DNA of 64,000 nt, taken from Montifringilla adamsi (Eukaryota > Chordata > Aves > Passeriformes > Passeridae). Numbering within the stretch: position 1 is the first letter of the stretch; each line of letters starts with the position of its first letter. A program made the position numbers and the translations under genes. This document shows, piece after piece, positions 24,150 to 36,057 of the stretch. Under the pieces are notes generated by a model that worked only from the letters and a program-made list of their open reading frames with translations, did not search any database and was not told the DNA's origin. Location: assembly GCA_017590115.1 (NCBI GenBank), contig JAGGNK010006448.1, positions 14,137,860 through 14,201,859 on the forward strand, read 5' to 3'.

Positions 24150-25685
24150 TTCCTCTCAAATGGACCAAGCACAGAGTGATCACACAAAATCCCTTTGTTT
24201 CTATTTTCACAGTAGAAAGAAAAGAATTACCTTGATCACAGGCATTGTGTCAGGCCATAAACAATAACATGCTGAGGATTAAAGTAATCCACTAAAACAT
24301 GTTTTTCTCACAGGAAAAAAAAATCTATTTTACTGAGTATCAGATAAAATTTATTCTACCTTTTCCATTTAGTTTTTTTGACACATGATCTGTGCAGATC
24401 AGTTAATGTACAGGATCTGATCCCTTATGTGTTGTTACCAAGAGAAGTGCACTATGCTGCTGAGAATTTACTGTCTTCTGTTCTTGTTTTCAACTGAAAT
24501 GGAAAAGCTTTCCTATCATCATGGCGAATACAAATGCAGCTCTTGTTTCCTAATTATCACAGCTATTCAGACCTTGAAAATATGACTTGTTTTTGCTGTA
24601 GCTGTACTGTGCAGATCTTAGGGGTGTCATAGAAACTAGGAATGATTCACTGAGAAGACATGTTCCTTCTCAGTCAATAGTGAACCAACAATCCAGAACA
24701 ACGCAAAGAAAAATTGGTCTAGTGAAGATTGTATCTTCCTTGAAACAAGTTTTTGACACATTATTTGCTTTTCTCTATTCCTTTTGATAACTAAATTCAA
24801 TAAAGCATTTCCCCCATAATTTTTTTTTTTTTTGCTACAGTTCTGATGTTTTATGTATCTCTCTGATAAACAACTTGTACCTTTTTAATGAGAGGGAAGA
24901 AATTAGAACTTTATGACAGAAAAAATCTCATCAAAACCTACATCAACTGACAATGACTTTTGAATACCTTCTGCATTTTTGAGTGAAATGTTCAAGCACC
25001 ACACAACACTACTTTTTAAAGTGTAGAAATAGAAACAATGCAATTTCTCTGCCTAATAGCAATCTTCCCCTTTGTTTTACAAAAATGATCCCTTTCCCTC
25101 TAGATAATCTGTATTATGCCTAGCTGAGTATCATCTCCCTGTGTCATTCAAAGATTCTGCAAATAGAATTTAAGTTTACAACATGTTGTTGAAACTTGAA
25201 CAGAAAATCAGGCAGCTCTCTATCATCTCTATAGCATTAGCTTTTCAAAAAGATAGCACAGTCTATGCATGTAGCTGATTTTAGTTTAAATAGGATGACT
25301 ACTCTTTCCCCATCACAGCTGTTTTCTCCAAAATCCCCATATACAGTAGCCTGTTAAATCTTTTTAAAGATACTGGAAGACTAAAAGACTTAGAACCTGG
25401 TCAGTTTAAGTTCAGTCCATTTGTGTCCAAGAGTAAGCACAGTTTGATTCATTCCTTTTGTGTTGTATGTAATATTTCATTGGCATTCTTCCTTAAAATG
25501 CTGCAGGCACTTAACTAACAAAATCTGAGAAGATGTGTTTTTATAAAAAGTAGCAAATAGCAGAACAAGGTATCACCATGTGATTGAGAAAATTCTGCTA
25601 GGACTGGTAAGTAGGGAGAGACAAAGGAGAAAGGGAAAATTACATACCACTATTTGTGTTTGTTGTAGTCCTCCCTCTTCTTCCA

Positions 25686-26002
25686 CCCTACAAAACAAGA
25701 TCCCATACAGCAAGCGTTATCTACCTACTAGGAAGCAGGAGGCAAAAAGTCTGTCAATCACAGGGATATTACATACAGAAAACTTCCACCCTTTCTCCCC
25801 TTTGCAGTCCATAAAAAAAAAATAATTGTAGAATAAGGAAATATTCTATTATGGAGAAAGCATAATATAAAAAGGGGAAAGAGGGAGGAAGATAGGATGG
25901 CAGAAAACAAGACTATGACAAAGACAATCACTAGTACATAATTTAGACCTTTGTAATTTCTGTCTCCTCCCATCCTACAAAACAAGATTCCATACAACAA
26001 GC
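25686..26002. repeat. Separated direct repeat pair (30 bp, 27/30 identical)
   Basis: Copies at 25686-25715 and 25973-26002 share CTACAAAACAAGAT and CCATACA blocks and differ at three positions. The CT-rich flanks (TCCTCCC..., TCTCCTCCCAT) are also alike. The copies are 287 bp apart. They could be a decayed local duplication or the edges of an unrecognised insertion. Confidence 0.6.
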
Positions 26003-26657
26003 AGAAGTGGTAAGAAATGAAACTGGGAGACAAGATTGTCTAAATCGCCAGCCTGAAGAATTCTTCAATCAAATTACATCTTAAGCACCAAGTCTTGATC
26101 AAATGATTGAATCTTGGCTTTGCATATAACAAATATTGCTACCTCAGTCCTTGGTCTTGAAGATTAAAATGCTTCTGGTGGGCTACTTATGAACAGGTAT
26201 ATACCAAAGATTTTCTGTACCCAATTGAGTATCTTCATAGCACTGCTTATTTCTAGCATTACTAAAAGCTTCCTTTCTCATGGAATGAAACAGACCTCTT
26301 CTTCAAATGAGTGTAATCTAGATCAGGGGTGATGCAAGGACATCTGATGGCTCTTAAGTGACCAAGAGGTAAAGCAGTTAACGTGTAATGCTGAAGATTA
26401 AAGGAGAAAAACACACACAGTTCATCTGGAAGTAGTTCAGAAAAATCATGAATTCTGACTCCAGTGGCTGTTTGTGTAGAAGGAAATGATAGGGCTCAAA
26501 GAAACTTTTTTATGTTGAACACTTTGGAATATCCATATTTTGAAATAAAGAATATCCTTCATTAGTGTCAAGGTTGTATCTTGAATACAACCAGCACAGA
26601 AATCTCTGGAGCATTAAAAAGACTTTTTTGATGATCTTACTGAAAGGAGGAATTAGA

Positions 26658-26708
26658 GAGAGATCATTCGATAACAAAGCCAATCAGAGATCACTTGATA
26701 ACAAAACC
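26658..26708. repeat. Imperfect tandem duplication, about 28-bp unit
   Basis: AGAGATCATTCGATAACAAA is followed, after a short spacer, by AGAGATCACTTGATAACAAA. The copies differ at two or three positions. Confidence 0.65.
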
Positions 26709-27881
26709 ATCCTAAAATAAGAGATCTCAACAGATGTAAAACAGTGTCAATGCTTAAAAATAGAAAGAGAAAATGACGTTGCAACTGTAAGACAAATAGA
26801 ATGTAATTATTACCAGAACTGTAGGTAAATTCAAGGAGATTGAAAGAATATTTATTGAAATACATTTGTTTCTGCAGCAGGTTGTGTCACTGCTTTTATA
26901 CACATTTATGTAGGCAAGAAAGCCAAGAGAGAAGGAGAGGAAAAATTAGATACTTTTGCAATCACTGGCCAAATATTACAACAGGACAAGCATGAGAAAT
27001 TAAGTTTCCTGACATGTTAAATAAATGCATCTTCTAACTGCTAGTTCTGGATCATAAATTACCTGGTTTCAAGAAAATCAGAAACCATTCTTCTATATAA
27101 CTTCCCATAGGAGTTACAGTTTGTTCACTAAGCCATAGAAACGGGAATATAGCTAAGCTGTACACTTTGAAATGTTACAGTACTGGGAAGTTTGCAAACT
27201 TTAGAGACTGACCTTTTTCTTACATGATCTTTATAAAAATTTTACCTGCACAAGATGCACCGGTTTGAACATAAAAAATTAAAATTCTTCAACTCCTTGT
27301 GAAATCTCCTTTAGAAAAATATAATTAAGTCACATGGGGTAGACAAAGCAAGAGGGATCATTCTTCCAGTGATGGAAGAAGCAAAATCCAAGAGAAGACA
27401 ACATAAGCTGGTTCTTCTCAGTAGTAAACCCAACAGAAGAAAACCTTGAGTCTGGCTGAAGATTAAATAACCCAATCTAAAAAGAAAAGAATCAACTTAG
27501 AATCAGCCAAACTGTGAGAAAACAGAAATGTGCTGCCATTCCTGGAGAAAAGAGAAATTAAACCAGAAAGCAAAATAAATTACACATTTGCCTTATGGTA
27601 GCTACAAAATAATCTGTAAAGTTCTATTTCCATGCAGCAAAGAGAAGATACTTGTTGATGACAGTCAAGAAAACTGGAAAGCTACAGGTCACAAGAGAAC
27701 AAAAGAATGCAGCACTACCAGATGATCCAGTGGGTGAGGGAATACAAGGCAAACTGGGTCCTATAGATGCTCCAAGTGGCAGGCAAATTATACAGCTACT
27801 GTAATACCCAGCAATTTCTGGCTGCCCAAATATGCCATACATGTCTGCTTTACCTGAACCAGAACCATCAACCATGGTCAA

Positions 27882-28180
27882 ATGATGTTTTCACAAGGGC
27901 AGCCAGGCAAAGGAAATAGCTTTAAACTGAATAATGGCAGGTTTAAATTTCTTGTTAGGAAGAAATTTTTCACTGTGAGAATGGTGAAGCACTGGGATGA
28001 GCTGCCCAAAGAATTTGTAGATGCCTTGTTCCAGGCAGTGTTCAAGGCCAAGCTGGATGAGGCTTTGAGCAACCTGGTCTAGCAGAAGGTGTTCCTGTCT
28101 GTAGCAGGGGTGTTGGAACTAAAGAATCTTTAAGCTCCCTTCTAACCCAAACTATTCTATTACTCTGTGATTCTACGATG
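27882..28180 (+). mobile_element. CR1 LINE 3' end (5'-truncated)
   Basis: CR1 3' blocks are visible in order: GGAAATAGCTTTAAACTGAA, GGCAGGTTTAAATTTCTTG, TGAAGCACTGGGATGAGCTG, a GTGTTCAAGGCCAAGCTGGA block, a TTTGAGCAACCTGGTCTAGC block, CTCCCTTCTAACCCAAAC and the tail ATTCTATTACTCTGTGATTC. About 0.3 kb remains. It lies just beyond the 3' end of the putative minus-strand membrane-protein gene, in the opposite orientation. Frames of 64-66 codons over it are remnants. Confidence 0.93.
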
Positions 28181-28237
28181 ATATAGATTGCTATACAGAT
28201 CCAAAGGACACAACACCTCTGCCCTTGTACCTACAGA

Positions 28238-28243
28238 TTTATT
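28238..28243 (-). promoter_or_regulatory. Candidate poly-A signal for the putative minus-strand gene
   Basis: On the minus strand AATAAA lies about 220 bp beyond the TAA of the last exon. A second AATAAA overlaps the stop codon itself (28463-28468) and would leave almost no 3' UTR, so the distal one is preferred. AATAAA is common in AT-rich DNA. Confidence 0.3.
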
Positions 28244-28463
28244 TTTTTTCCAGAGAAGAAAGGCAGAAATTCAAATAAGGAATTGGAAAGAAACCCAAAT
28301 CATGGGGTTGCACTTCTGAGTTTTTATCTGTGGAACCTGTGTTGACCCTACAGTCTCCTGGAGTTCCAGTCAAGTCTTGCTTATGCACATCAGCCACTGA
28401 AGACAGAAGATAGCAGACTTGGATTTCCCTTGGGAGTTAAAGCTTTGCTCCTTCAAACACTTT

Positions 28464-28731
28464 TTATTCAGCAGCAATATCCTCATAGACCCAGCAGTCA
28501 GATTGCATGATCTTTATATGCAGTTTGCTGTCAGACACACGCTGCCTGTTCAGGTTAATTGCAGTAAAGCCTGCACAGAGTAAGTAGTACACAGTACCCA
28601 AGGAGGCCCAAATCTCACAGCACAGAGCTGGTAATATGAGCATAATGCTCTTAGGCCTGTAAACTCTGAACTTAGTGATCTTCATTCCAAATAACACATA
28701 TGAGTTTCCCACCAGAAAGATGATAATGGCC
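28464..28731 (-). CDS. Putative last exon of a small four-helix membrane protein
   Basis: On the minus strand an excellent acceptor, CTCTTTGTTTTCAG|GG, opens a frame of one base plus 88 codons ending in TAA at 28466-28464. The encoded part (residues 77-164 of the proposed 164-residue protein) starts with a hydrophobic segment, AIIIFLVGNSYVLFGMKI (77-94). A basic loop TKFRVYRPKS follows, then a second hydrophobic segment starting IMLILPALCC and running to about residue 134, and a roughly 30-residue hydrophilic tail ending WVYEDIAAE. Amino-acid use (P, C, W, G, mixed charges) looks like real protein rather than AT-driven noise. The entering phase (G completing a split codon) fits the AG left by the exon at 30863-30974. 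The family is not recognised: the layout is that of small tetraspan proteins (LAPTM- or TMEM217-like size), but I cannot claim homology. A decayed pseudogene or a chance frame remain possible. Confidence 0.42.
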
Positions 28732-30862
28732 CTGAAAACAAAGAGAGACCATTAAGAGATGTTGTTCCCTTGTGGTATCTGGAAGACCCTTTGGAATGCA
28801 AAGTTTGCCAAAAAACATATAAGCAATTCCTACAGTGCAAAATTTGTACTTGAGCAAAAATCACCAAAATGTTGATTTCAATTAAACATATTTTAACTGT
28901 CACAAAATACAGAATTTCTTATCTTCTTTCTCCTTCAGAAAAAAATGCTTGATATTAAGCAGCTTTACTGAAGTTGCAGAAGTTTCATTGGTTGCAGTGA
29001 TTTCCTCACACAAAAGACATAACACTGGAAATACCTGCTGAAACACTGCACTCAATCAAAATCTGAATTGGCTATTTATTGGTGCTAAATATCATAACCT
29101 AAAGAGTTTTGAAAATTCATCTGGAAATCTGTGGAAAGATTTTTTTTTCCCTCAGAAGAAAACGATCCCATTTGTAAGTTCCCCTACCAATCTGCAAAGT
29201 AATTGGGGTTTTTTTGGTAAAGTTATTTTTATCTGTGTAAATCTAGTTATTTGAAGAACAGGTCCCACTGTTCTGCATAGCAGCCAGCCACAATGCTGGA
29301 TCAGAAGCAGGCAGTACAAACACAAAAAGCAAGGAATCTATTTCTGTAGGAGGGACAGTCTTTTCTAGGTGGGATAGGCTCTGTTTAGCAAGTGGTGAAT
29401 GTGCACAGAATAAAGAGTATAAAATGAATGCCTATTTTAAAAAGAGAATGACTAAATAATAAGAACAGTTACAAAAAGACCACCTTTTGGGCAGTAGAGA
29501 TGCAGGACAGTTATATTGATTGTAAAGAACACATCATCTGCCAGAATACTTGGAGGGGGGAGAAGTACAAAGGAAAAGACCCAAGGATCATAAAAGGACA
29601 AAAAAAAAACCCACAATGGCTGCTGACAGATCATTCCATGACAAAAAAAAAAAAAAAAAAAAGGAAATTTCCCACAAAATCTCAAAAGACACTGTGCTCA
29701 GCTATATCTGCAGCCTGAATTTTAGCATAAGCATGACCAGAAGACATACATCTGAAAATAGCATTCAAATACTAGAACTTCTGTTTTCCTTGATAGTCTA
29801 TTTGGGAAAGGAAGAGAAAAGATTTTTAAAAATAGAAAACAAAAAGGAAAAAAATAGCAAAAACCTAAGCAATGAACCCTGGAATATTAAGGAGTGGAAA
29901 TGAGACAGCTCCTACTAACTGACCACTCTGCCAGGATGTCAGTGATATTGGATTTCTGTGGCAACATGCAGTGCTCACAGATAGAACAATGTAATTTTCA
30001 CACTACTGCAAGGGACAGGCAACCTGTGACACATGAGCCAATAATGTTGACAAAAGTTTGAATACGATCTTTTTTTCCCCTCAGGTACCTTTGAGGCACA
30101 TACAAGAAGAGATACACCTCATGCCTGAGCATTCTGTTGTCTCTTGAAAGCCCAAGCCTTTGGCTCAGAAGCCCAAGTGCTGAGAGAGCCAGTGGGCTAG
30201 TGTGGTGTGCAACCGAATTGTTTGTACCTCCCACTATTCAATTTTCTTTCTGTTTCCTCATTTCAAATTGGTGCGGCTATCTTGCTTGTTGTGAGGAAAG
30301 TTATTTTGTGAGCCAAGGTAAGAAGCAACATATGAAAATAAAATTAAGTGTGATGAATGGGACAGAAAATTTCTTTGGGTAAGGCTCAGCAGTCTCTGAA
30401 GGAGAGTTCAATCACCACACAACAGCAACATCTTAGACGTTGGAGAAACATCTTAGATATTTTTCCTTCTGTAAGAAAGGAAGGGGAAAAAAAGGGAGAA
30501 AATACATACTAGATGAGAATATGGAGTTTGTTTTTTGGGCCTTTACTCCTATAACAGTATTACTCTGAAAGTAAAAAAAAATAATTCTACAATAATAATA
30601 ACATTTACTAAATCTAAGAGACCAGACATTTTTCGGACACATTTCAAATAGGTTTCATGAGACCACATGTTGTGTTTCTCCAGAGTCTTTTCATTTTTTT
30701 AATTGTTATCTTTACAGTGAAAATAAGTGTTAATAGATTCTAGACTGGGATTTAACGTTCAGAACAGTTAGACTTGTATACTCGTTAGCTCACTATAAAT
30801 GCACATATTGGACCTTACAGTGAACTGTAGACATTTCATATATTTTTTGAGAGCTAACTAAC
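28732..30862 (-). other. Putative intron of the minus-strand gene
   Basis: It begins GTTAGT and ends TTTTCAG on the minus strand. It holds a 20-A run at 29643-29662 and no further frame that I accept. Its status depends on the gene model. Confidence 0.3.
29643..29662 (+). repeat. Poly-A run (20)
   Basis: Twenty uninterrupted A residues. The plus frames crossing it gain a lysine run and are not accepted as genes. Confidence 0.9.
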
Positions 30863-30974
30863 CTTTTCTGGCTCAGCAGCCTCCATAGCACAACCAAAGT
30901 TATCATGTATACCCATAACAGCTCAAAAATTGCAATATAAATAATAATTATTGTCTGATCACCACGGTTAATCA
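30863..30974 (-). CDS. Putative middle exon of the same membrane protein
   Basis: On the minus strand a 112-nt block runs from an acceptor (CAATACAGTGAG|TG) to a good donor (CAGAAAAG|GTTAGT). It gives two bases, 36 codons and two bases. The peptide opens INRGDQT, then a hydrophobic stretch of about 25 residues (starting IIIIYIAIFELLW, residues 46-71 of the model), then the basic end LLSQK. Its outgoing AG plus the next exon's first G make an Arg codon, with the frame open across the junction; its incoming TG joins the A left by the first exon to make ATG. Weak point: an earlier CAG four bases upstream of the needed AG would, if used, put a stop in every frame. Pyrimidine content before the site is modest. 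If the acceptor is wrong, this block may be chance or begin elsewhere. Confidence 0.28.
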
Positions 30975-31513
30975 CTCACTGTATTGTGGACAGGCAATGG
31001 ATCAAGCAAATACCAGCTGTAAAAATGCAGCCACATAATTAAATGAGTTAATTTAATTTATAAATGAGTACCTTTTACTCTCCCAAGTTTGCTTCATAAA
31101 CAATTTGGGTTTGATAATACCATGTTTATTGTTTCAAGGCATTTTTACATGAAGAAAATTACATACAAGATTAGAAGAAAAGATAGCATGAACTTCTAGG
31201 ATGTAAGCATGGCATTTAAATGCAGATCTTTTGGGACATGGTTATGGGGACCAAAGGAAAACCAGAAACTCAGAAAAGAAAAAAAAATTGCTCTATTAGG
31301 CTCATACAATAAATACGAGAATAAAACCATATTGCAACTAACCTCCATGATATTTCCTGCACTGATGTATTTAAGAGAGATGCTGCTTCAAGGAAGGATG
31401 TCATTCCCCAGTTGTATGGAAGCTAGAGCATGACAATCCACTTTGCTTGCTTTTACAGAACACAGTGCATTTCTGGATTGGGACTGGGCCTTTGGGGTAC
31501 TACTACAGTAGAA

Positions 31514-31578
31514 GTAACGTGCCTAACTACACAATTTTTATATAGTTTTGTAACATGTCTAACTATACAATCTTTGTG
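31514..31578. repeat. Imperfect tandem duplication, about 36-bp unit
   Basis: GTAACGTGCCTAACTACACA and GTAACATGTCTAACTATACA lie about 36 bp apart and continue with AATTTTTATA/ATCTTTGTGC. Three mismatches occur in the first 20 bases. Confidence 0.7.
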
Positions 31579-34500
31579 CAAAGTTATTCAGTTGTGGCTC
31601 TTTGTCTATTATTTATATGGAAAGATTACTTGAGTTTTTAATTCCACATCAAGATAAAAACACTTGTAATATTTTGACTTTCTGGTAATAGAAACATACT
31701 TTTTTGTGTGTTTGAGAGTATGCAATGAATGATTAGCTTTCTAATGTAAAGCAGTAATCTAAGTGTGAATCTGATAAAATAGTTATAATACCATTCCCAA
31801 ATTTCAGTGAACAATATACAGTGGTCATCATGAAAGATAAGAGAAAACCCTCTAGAGAAAAGATGCAAAAGCTGCTATAAAACAGAAAAGCAGGAACATG
31901 TGATGAGAAGTCAAAGAGCTACGTGCTGGTTTTTCATGAAAGTCAGAAAGTGTAAATGACAAGATACCTAACCTGGAGGAGAAAGTCTTATTCCCAGCTA
32001 CACAAGCTGAACCCCCATATGAACAGAGTGAGGACTTACATTTGGAGGAGAGAAAAGAATTGGAGACAACAGAATAACAGAAAGTGTGCGTGGGGGGTGC
32101 ATGCCTGTGTGTGTCAGGGGGAGACTAACATCAGAAGAAACTAAAATAGAAGATAATTAGCAGATGAGGGAAGCAGGCATTTGAAAGAGCTGAAAATAGA
32201 TTTTAAGAAACTATAATTAGTCTCAAAAAGAAGAAATACATGAAAGAAACATCCATACAGTAAGTAGAGAGCAGAGAAATAAATGACACCTCAACATCTT
32301 TCTAGAAATCTCAGTTTTCTGTAGGTCTCACTAGCACACTGACTGCCAAAAATAGTTTTAGAACCTATAAAAAATACATCTATGTGTTTAGACACACAAT
32401 TAAATGCTGAAGGCTGTAGAACTGCATTTGAATACTGAGGTCTTTCTGCTTTGATAATTCACTCTAACATGTAAGAACTGGGCCGCTTTTTAACTTGTAA
32501 CCCTTCCCAAGCACTAGAATATGAGCTAAGTTGACTAATATCAGTTGTAGAAATGTTGATTATGCCCCCTCAGTACATTGCTTGCTTACTTTTCCTTTAA
32601 AGTATATTATGTGCTGAAGTAATAAGAACACATTATGTTGGCCTGTAACAGCTTGAAGCCAGGGCTGGCATTTTGTCCAGTCTGCAGACCAGACAGCTGT
32701 TGAGTGGTACCTAACCTGCATCAGCAATTATTATGTGTCCAACACGTTGTACACAATGACAAATGTCTGGTTCATTTCCTAATCTATTTTTTTTTTAAAT
32801 TCTTTGTTCTTCTACTAAAAAAAAATCTCAAGAATGAGCTCAAAAGGAAAGAAACTGTAATCTCCATCGAAAATTAAGTATTTATGTGCCTTTTGTACAT
32901 AATAAATCCCCTTTTCACACTAAGTATTACTCACACGTTTTTAAGTTGTAACTTGCCACATAGACTAATGATTACAGACTAGATTTGTGCACATTCACTT
33001 GGTCCTGTTATAGCTCTCCAATAAGTGAATAAATGAATACTGACCTATCTCCTCCACATGATAGTCTGAAAAAAAAAAGCCATTAAGAAATTCTTTGTGC
33101 ATGATTTTTGTAATTGCCCAGCTTCCACTCAGGTACTGAAAAAAGATTTTCCAAAATGCTTAGCAACTGACATATTTAGCATATTCCAAAAAAGTTGATG
33201 TCTTATTTTGGTAGCTATATAAGAATGGAGTATTTTGCCAGTGTTTTAGAAAAAGAAAAATCTAGTTTAGGAAATTTAATCGTCCTCCATTGACACCAAA
33301 AGAAAATCACCTTAATGGTACTGTAATTAATTTGGACCTGAAAAATATTTCCAGCATGATGTCCGGCTTTGCAAACATGACAAGTGGAAAAGTTATACAG
33401 CCTGCTCACTCACTCTTAACTTTGTGAAATAATAAGGAAGGACAATATAAGACTTAATCAAATTAAGATGCAAAGCAAGAATCTGCTCACCTAAATGTAC
33501 TCAGAGCTTCTGAAATAGAAAGTATATTTACCAAGCAAATAAAGCATGATAGCTCCTAATATGTACAACAAAAGAATCATGTGGGTTAAATACTTTATTA
33601 CCCTAGTCTGATGGAAGATTTTCATTTCGTTACCAGATAGCCTTCAAAAGAGTATAATTTAATCTGGCTTCATATCCCACTATTGAATATTTCACAGAAA
33701 AAGTTTTGAATGGATTTCCATCTCAAAGAATCTCAAAATTTCTCAGCAAATAAGGCAAACATGACAGAATTTCACTTCATATCAGTCAACATGGTAATCA
33801 CACACATGATAAATTTTCTGCAGCAGAACTGCCCAAAGAAAGGCTATCCATACTCTCACAAATGAGCCCCAAGATATATGTGAGCTTCCCTGACCTGTAG
33901 CACTGCTCCTGCCAACCTGCACATCATTAAGCAATGGATAACATCTGTAAACACCCGGGAATGGCAGAGTTCAGCACCCCTATGTGTGTGCAGGGTGTGC
34001 TTTCCCTCTTACTTCTCACACATGAGCACTGTTTATAGAGCAGGGAACACGACCAAAGAGCCAGGTGATGTGCGGCAGTGCAGGAAATGGGCCCTGTCAC
34101 ATCATGAGTGTCTGAAGCCAGCAGTGTCTCCCACAATCCATTTGTGGAAGTTCCTCAGAGGAACATAGGAGAGACATTTTTAAGGATGACAGTAATCTCC
34201 ATTCTTGACCTCTGCAAGAGTTGACAGTCAGGGAGATCCTAAGCAAAACTATCCAGTCTCCTTCAAATTTCTGCAGCAGACTGATATTAATTGGCCAGGG
34301 GAAAAAAATCTGCTCAAATGTTCAAATTTCTGATGTTAACCCAAGATCATTGTGGAATATTCTGACTGTGGCAAAGACTCAGAGCTACATTTAATCTAGC
34401 ATTATGCAATCACCAGAGAGGAAAATTAATCCCTGAACAAAGCAGTTCAAGGGAAGCAGCACTGGGTACTGCAAGGAAGAGGATATGCATTTTGTAGCTG

Positions 34501-35583
34501 AAGGAGTCAACAAATTGACAGAGTTGGAAATTGAAGAGTTCCCTGCAATATCTGTAGGGCTCTTAGCACTTCTCAAGATGAATTGTTTGGTATTCAATTT
34601 AAAGAAACCTCTGAGAGTCTTAGAGGGTTTACAAAACAACAGCATTTGTTCTGTTTTGCCATTTTCATCTCAAAAGATGTAAAGTAACCTGGAAAAAAAA
34701 ATTATACCATCCAGAAAAGAAAAACACTTAATTTAATAACATCAACAGTGTCAGTCTGCAATACTGTAGCTAAAAGATTGTAAGTCAAATTTCTTCCATT
34801 TTAAAGGTGATTGAAAACATAAAAAATAAAAATTTTGTAAATAAATGCAGATGAACACTTCAATCAGAGCAATTGGGTTGTAGCCAATCAATCACACACA
34901 CATCCATTAGAAATAGGAACTTGTTTCTGTAGCGTGAAGACAAACTAAATCCAACACTTAAGGGAAGAGTAATATTGACACTGAAATACAGCTGAGAACT
35001 TTAGCTAACATCTTAAATGCTAAATCTCACCACCACCATCCCCTGCTGATGCGAAAGGAACCTTTTCTGTACTTGCACATATGCAAGGAGTTATAGTAGG
35101 ATACAGGTTGCTGAAGGTTCAAATTACAAACCCTGCATGGATACTCACTATGTATTATCACAGTCAACCTCTATTATTAGGAAAATCAAGAGGATGAACA
35201 CCAGACAATTATGAAAAGATTGCATCTAAATTTGAGGGTTTTAGTCATCATATTCAACATCAAATTCAGGCCGATAAATGAACTAGAGTTTTTTACCAAG
35301 AGTATTTAATCTTAATCAATATCTTGCACAACAAGCCACAGTTTCAGAACACTCTCTCGATTTCAGCACTTTTAAAAATGCAGTGTAAAATATAGTTAAA
35401 TTATTCTCTTATAAACTACTATCTTTGGCTCTAGGGAAAAGAAAGCTTCTGAATTCTACCCAGTTAAAAAAATTTCACTAAGTTCTACATGAAAATAAGC
35501 TTTCCAAATCTTACTGAAATTTTCTCATACTACTAGGAAATTCTTTGAATATATTGAAGAGTTTTACTAAAACAAAACAAAAC

Positions 35584-35588
<5 letters not shown>

Positions 35589-35630
<42 letters not shown>
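35589..35630 (+). repeat. Poly-A run (42)
   Basis: Forty-two uninterrupted A residues, preceded by AAAACAAAACAAAACAATTT and followed by GAGGAAAAAAAAGAAGAG. No retrocopy or LINE body is recognisable upstream. Length may vary between individuals or be an assembly estimate. Confidence 0.95.
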
Positions 35631-35635
<5 letters not shown>

Positions 35636-35975
35636 AAAAAAAGAAGAGAAAAGCTATAAGATTTTTCTCTTCCCAGAGAAAATGTCCTTCCTAAATGGCA
35701 GCAGGAAGAGTGACAAATACGCTGTTCCTGAACTGAGACAAGAGGAAATCAGCTGTTATTGACATAGAGGGATGATGCTGCCACACTTCAAGGAGACTCT
35801 ATGTGCAGGAACACCAAACCTTCTGGACATGGTGTCCTCACATGGGACAAACTCAGCCCACTGTGAAACTGCCACATGTTAAGTCACTTGAAGCATGTGA
35901 ATGCAACTTTTGCAGCCTCATAATGCCTCTTATATGGGATTTCTGAAGTAGAACTTCAGCAGCCTGTCAGATATT

Positions 35976-36057
35976 TTTTTGTTTGTTTTGCTTGGATTTT
36001 TTTTTTTGTTATTGTTGTCATTGTTTTTGGTGGGTTTTTTGTTTTTGTGTTTGTTAT
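35976..36057 (+). repeat. T/G-rich low-complexity block
   Basis: T runs interrupted by G (TTTGTTTGTTTTG, TTGTTATTGTTGTC, GTTTTTGTGTTTGTT). No gene. Confidence 0.8.

Larger units (their letters stand above)
24150..27881. other. Non-coding stretch with local duplications
   Basis: No gene is recognised. Two small duplications, at 25.7/26.0 kb and 26.66 kb, are listed separately. A poly-T run sits near 24822-24833. Confidence 0.55.

Noticed and set aside
31638..31868. Possible extra minus-strand exon with a GTATGT donor and a TTTTCTCTAG acceptor
   Set aside because: Its outgoing phase fits the next exon, but the best acceptor gives the wrong incoming phase and the peptide is rich in F, Y and I as expected of AT-rich noise.
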